From Ophiodon elongatus (Eukaryota > Chordata > Actinopteri > Perciformes > Hexagrammidae): a DNA stretch of 64,000 bases. Made by a program: the position numbers and the translations under genes. The notes beneath the pieces are model-generated. The model saw only the letters and a program-made list of their open reading frames with translations, did no database searches and was not told the origin of the DNA. Positions within the stretch are counted from its first letter, which is position 1. Each line of letters opens with the position of its first letter. Below are positions 56,501 through 62,500 of the stretch, one piece after another. The DNA lies in assembly GCA_016806645.1 (NCBI GenBank), contig JACSYO010002116.1, positions 7,074,001 through 7,138,000 of the forward strand, in the 5' to 3' direction.

Positions 56501-59500
56501 AGAAGTGTCATTATTGAAACGATCTTGCATAGAAATCACAAATTTTGCTAAATTGGGAAAAGGGAAACACTAGTCTATAAGCACATAGAAGAACTACAAT
56601 ATCTACAATATTATGCAAGTCTACAAAAAGACAAATCATATCGTGGGATTGTTTCTACACTCCTGTTAACGGACCACGGCAAAACTCTGAATTAGTCTGT
56701 TAAAAGGGGGTGGAGGGGCAGGCCACACGTACCCCCTGATCATCATCCACCGTGTCTCCATGCTGCTCAACTGCACATGCTTCTGTCCCACTCACCAACC
56801 GCAATGTCTTCAGAAAATCACGCTCCCTTGGCTTATCACCGAAAAGGCAACACATGGGGAAGAAAGGAAGACATGGACACACACAGCGGGCAAATCAAAA
56901 GGAAGTTAGACAATGGACAGAAACCAATCAAAGAGTGGACAACAGAAGAGGAGGAAAGTAGAAGGGAAACAGGATGAAAACACAAAATAGATAGCTTGAA
57001 GAGGATGAAAGTTAGTCACACTGGAGGAGGAGGAACTGCTGGGGCTCCTTGCACAGGAATACATGCAGTTTAAATACAGAAAGGGACAACACAGCATGAT
57101 AACATTATGGAGCTCAGGACTGCGCAAAGACTAACATACTTCAATATAAGATGAAAGAATGACATGTTAAAAGAGAAATTAAATAATACTGCAGAAAGCC
57201 AGCAGGATAACATACAGCAGCTAAGTAGCTACGCCAGAGTGCTACAGCTACATACACTGTGCAGCGATGGGCTCTAAGGGATTAGACGCAGAAACATACA
57301 TCAACTTCTAGTTAATTTCCTAGTTATTCCAAGTTTTGACAGAGCGATCACTCCAGCTGTGTTTTAATCACCATAACAGCACGGTTTCCTGCACTCACAG
57401 AAACACTGCTCATGAAAGTAATATTACTTCACCACAACGCGATTTATAGAAACAATGTCACATTTTCATGTTGGCTAACTGTCAGGTGCAGTAATGTTTG
57501 TCCTGCTAGTGTTAATATTTGCAAAAGGGCATTCTCAAAAAGGACGTGACGCAAATTTTATACACAGAAGTGCAGCAATGTTTGTCTCCAGAAGGTCAAG
57601 AGTTCAAACAGTTTATGTTACAGTCATGACCAGCAGTGGACCTTATTTACATACAGCAGTTTGAATAACTGCTCATGTGATTGTGGCATTTAAATACATT
57701 TCTCAAATGGGGAAAAAAAATCACAGTAAGGTCTGAAGCAATTTGATTATTCTTTCTTGTACAAACTGATATACTGGTATCTACATTTATACCGTATCAA
57801 TATAGCCTGTATTTAACATGCTAGCAGTTTATGATACTTATTCTAATATGGATGACAGATAACTATTTGGGGCTCTGCTCTTGGATTTTACTACGGCTTT
57901 TGATATAATTGTCCGTATTATTCATATTGTCAAGCTCAAATTGTATGGTTGGCGCTTGCTTGGGGAATGGGGGTCCAAATGAACAATAAAGAATAAAGGT
58001 AGCCTTTGGCAGTTAGTGCGTTAAAAAGGCTTGTTAGCTTTGTTAATGGCTGATTATCGGCTGCCAAGTACTCGCCAGAAATCCCAGTGGGCTAAAGAGA
58101 GCTAGTTTTCCTTCCCAATTGCTTTTCCTTGCTTACATTTGGTGGACTGAGAGACAACAACCTTTTGGGCTAATCACAGTATTTAATATCCCACTCAAGT
58201 TAGTTGCTACTTGAGCAACATACTGAGTGGCACAAAGCGCCCCATCCCTGAGTACCAACGCAAGACATACTGTACCTCCCTTTTACTAACGTCACAACTA
58301 ATCACAAACACATCAGTCAGTTTCGTAGATATCCCAGAAGGGATAAGGAAAAAGAAAAAAAAATAGTCTTTTGATATGTTCATAACTTGCATACAAATCC
58401 CCCAAAAATGCGACTTCGTTGAGTGGGTTTTGGTGGATGCAAAGTCAAAGCAGATCTGATTACAGACCATGAAATCCCAAGAATCCCAGTCATGCAAAGG
58501 TATGATGAGTTGCTCTACGGGAAGAGGAATAGATTTCTCACACTTTTCGGAAAGTTTTGTGATTTCATAAGACTGATCTCAGTGGAAACAGCATGTCCAC
58601 CTGTACCAAAACATCATCCGTACCTTTGTTTTGAGTTATTTTTCTGTTTAAGAAACACTGACCATGAACATTAAAACAACAGAAAAACATTAACTCACCA
58701 ATGTGTCTCCAGACAAAACCTCCAGCAGTGAGATCAGGTTATGTCCATCTCGTAGGTCTTCATACAGGTCATTTATATGCTTTCGTACCTAAGCACATGA
58801 GGGAGAAAGCAAAATGTTCATTGATGACTGTTCATTATAACAAATAGCTATACAATTACTGTACATGTAGTCAAAATTGGAGCTCAAATCTCTGAGTTGT
58901 TCGCAGTTATTGAACCATAATGATTTAAATTATTAAAGAAGAGATCTTTGAGGATTATACCATGCATGTCTCTAAAATACATACACCTGGTGTAACTATA
59001 ACTCTGCCTTTGATGTTTCTTACTTATGCAACTCAATTAACTTGGTGTTCAGTTTAAATTTAAACCCAAGTTTAGAAAAATCTGTGATACACAATCTGTG
59101 ATACAACAAACTTGTAGTGGGGTTTTTTCCCTCGCCGTTCGCTCAAAACGGAAATTAATGTAGCATAAAACTCACAGGATGTCATTGTCACACCTTATCT
59201 AAGCACTTGAGCAAGCCACTTAACAACTCCGGTTCGAGGCTTTCTCTTTCCAGCAGGCCCATCTCTCCTTCCTGTCCTAAATACCGCGCCTCTGAAATCA
59301 CAGTGCTGCCCGTTGACCTGCTTTCACACAGGGCTTTCAGCACTGTAATCCCAGATAGCAGCCACAGCTGTGGAGCCAAAATAGACTTGCACCCTTATGT
59401 TATTGGGTCAACAGCGCAGATCCCCCAACTATTACTCAGCACCTCTGATTTCTCATGGATGAAACAGACTTCACAATAAGAGGTCTGAAATCTGGCTGTC

Positions 59501-62500
59501 ACACATGAAATTAAATGCAAACGTTTGAACCACAAACTCAAGTTCAACAGGTACAACTACAGTACAGAACTTAGTGTTTCTATACACTTGTTTCTGTTTC
59601 TCTCTGCAACGTCATTGCACGTGTTATATTTCACTGCTGTGCTATATTTTCTTAAGGCAGCACTGGAGCCAGCAGCTTCTTAGGGCCTCATGCACCCTTC
59701 TAATGATTTTCATAGCGGAAATAATAAATGTATTCCTGTTTGAAAACGTCACACACCAATGAGCATAGAACCTGTCAGCAGCACTCATCCACAGGAAGCC
59801 CCATCCTCATCAAGTAATTACTGAGCCTTAAAGGGACCCCTCAGGACAGGTTTATGGCCCACACCACACTTTGCAGATGATGATCAATGAACACAAAAAT
59901 CCCCTCAGGAGCAAAAAAATGAATACAACTTGGGTTGGGGGAAAAAACGAGTGGCCCACCATGTCATGTAGTAGTAGTCTGTTAACACACACTCACGCTT
60001 TATTTTCATTCCTGATGAAAAAAAAGTAAGAGTGGAGCAGCCGTACAGCTGTGTTACTAGCAATGTTACCAGTTAATAGTTTTGTTTAAACTACTAACGC
60101 TGATGGAATGTTCACCATCTTAGTTTATTGAGTTATTATGCTAACATTTGCACTAAACACAAAGTACAGCTAAGGCTGATAGAAAGTTCATTCGTTTTGC
60201 AGGTATTTGGTCACTAACCAAAGTATCGGAGGAATTGAAATGTTGACGTGATGATAGTGGTAGATGAAAAATCAGGGAATCACCAAAGTTATTACAACTT
60301 ATCCTGAAGGGGAGGTAAATGTGTCAATCCATTCAATAGTTGTTGAGACAAGTGTCACAAAAAACCTCAACTGCCAACCTCATAATGACATTAGAGGAAA
60401 GGTTAGGGGATCATCTGAGTCTGTAGGATTCAGCATCTGGGAACCATACATGTCTATAGAAATTGTGTGGCCAATCCATCGAGGTGATGTTGAGATATGT
60501 CACTGGATCAGTGAAAACTCTGACCTGCTGTGCATCTGGAGGTGCCGCCAGAGTCAGCAGCGAGTTGGTGATCACTACCGTCCCTAGACACACACAGCTA
60601 GCGTGGAAAATCAACTTGCATTGACGTGAAGATACAAGTCATGCTGTTCTGCATTTGCAAGAATGGACTTTCTCAAACTCCCCTTGCTGAGTTCGCTTTT
60701 GCAAATGTAACTTATTTTGCTTTTGTAGCTCATTTGGTCACTGATTTTATTTATTTTTGACTTCAAATGTTTCTGTTCGTTCGGCAATTTTTTTCACCGC
60801 TCATTTTTATTAGTAAAGACACTGGCTGCCTGAAAAATATCCAATAAACGGGACTAGTGGCATCAAATAATGCTTCATATCAGTATCAAAGTAAATGAAT
60901 TAATGAATTTGCCTTAATTTATGTTTTACATTACTACATGTTTATGTCTAACATAACAGAAATTTGTTTGATTTTTATTTATCAATGGACCACTGATGTA
61001 TTAATCCTATAAAGTATAACACCACGCATGACTTCATGCGTCGTGATACATTTTTACAACGGTAGATTAGATGAGCTTTGCCAGTGCTGGTCTGTCTGCT
61101 AAAGTGTTTCAATAAATTCCACACACACATGAAGCGCCACAGTAAGCAATTCAGATTCCTGCCAACAAAAGAAAACCTGTTGCTGCAGCAGAGCAACAGC
61201 ACATGTCATGCTAAGTGACTTTCAGCCAGCTTTAATAATATCTGGGAAGGAATGTCAACATGTTGGGACTTAACGTGGAGAGTGGTAATTATTTTCATTG
61301 CCAATATTTCTCTAATGGATTGTTTATGTGAGGGGAAAATGGTTTGCTGATTCTTGGTATTTTTACTATTATTTAGGTTTCACCTCTGTATTAATGAATA
61401 TAGTTTCCACAGGACACAGATGAATGAGATCGGTTTTCATACAGATATTCTCAATTTGACATGGTAACACATATTAGTTCTTACCTTCAGCAGATGCTGG
61501 TTTATCCATTTTGTAAATGTCTTCTTCTGCACTCTGTCTCTTTCATCTGAGGAAGAGAGAAACAAGAAAATAATTAAACTCTCCACATTTAAGTTTTAAA
61601 GCATTGCACAGATCATTTTTGGAGCTTTATATTTTGCTTCCTGCTGCACAGAGTCAATGTGTAATGTTTTTGGGGGATTTATAGTTTCAATGAAAGTGAT
61701 GTAGAAAAGGGAGGATATATGAAGACCACAAGACCCAGTGGCTAAAAAGAAGGATGTAATTTCCCAGTGGCTAAAAAGAAGGATGTATTTTCCCAGTGGC
61801 TAAAAAGAAGGATGTATTTTCCTAGTGCCTAAAGAGATGGATGTCATTTCCCAGAGCCTGAAATGACATCACTCTCTCCTGCACGCTCATGACCATGTTA
61901 TGTTTTTTTGGTTTCCTAAGACCATAGCAACCAGACTTCCTGCAGCCAGTGACATATGTGAAACTAAATGGATGCATTAAAAAAGGGAAAAGGAAAATTA
62001 TAGATTTTTTTTCTCAAACTCAATACTTTTTTAGTAGCAGTATTATAATAAAGAAAAACTACACTTGCATTATTGTGTTACATTATGAACAACTTGTATG
62101 TTTGGTTGCTGTAGTATTCGTTAAGATTGGCTTCTAGCCAGTGTCGTGGCAGAGCAGGATTCAGATCCAGTCTGCCTGACAACTCCTCGAAATCGTCCTC
62201 GGTGAACACCCAAATACTCACATGTACAATCAATAACATTAACAACGATCTGCTGGCTAGGTCACATTTACTCCACTAATGACAACAACACTGTGGAGGA
62301 TCAGCGTGTCTCTGAACATTGACCACATGACTAAAAACCCAGATAACCTCTGCGCTTTAATAATCCGCAGTGACAAAAGAAGTTGCTCAAGGACATCTTA
62401 CCTACTATTGAAATGAGCAAGCTTAGACATGACTAACGTTTCAAGGAAATGACAAGAAGAAGCAGTAAGCATAAATACTGACCCATGCAGCACATTAGAG

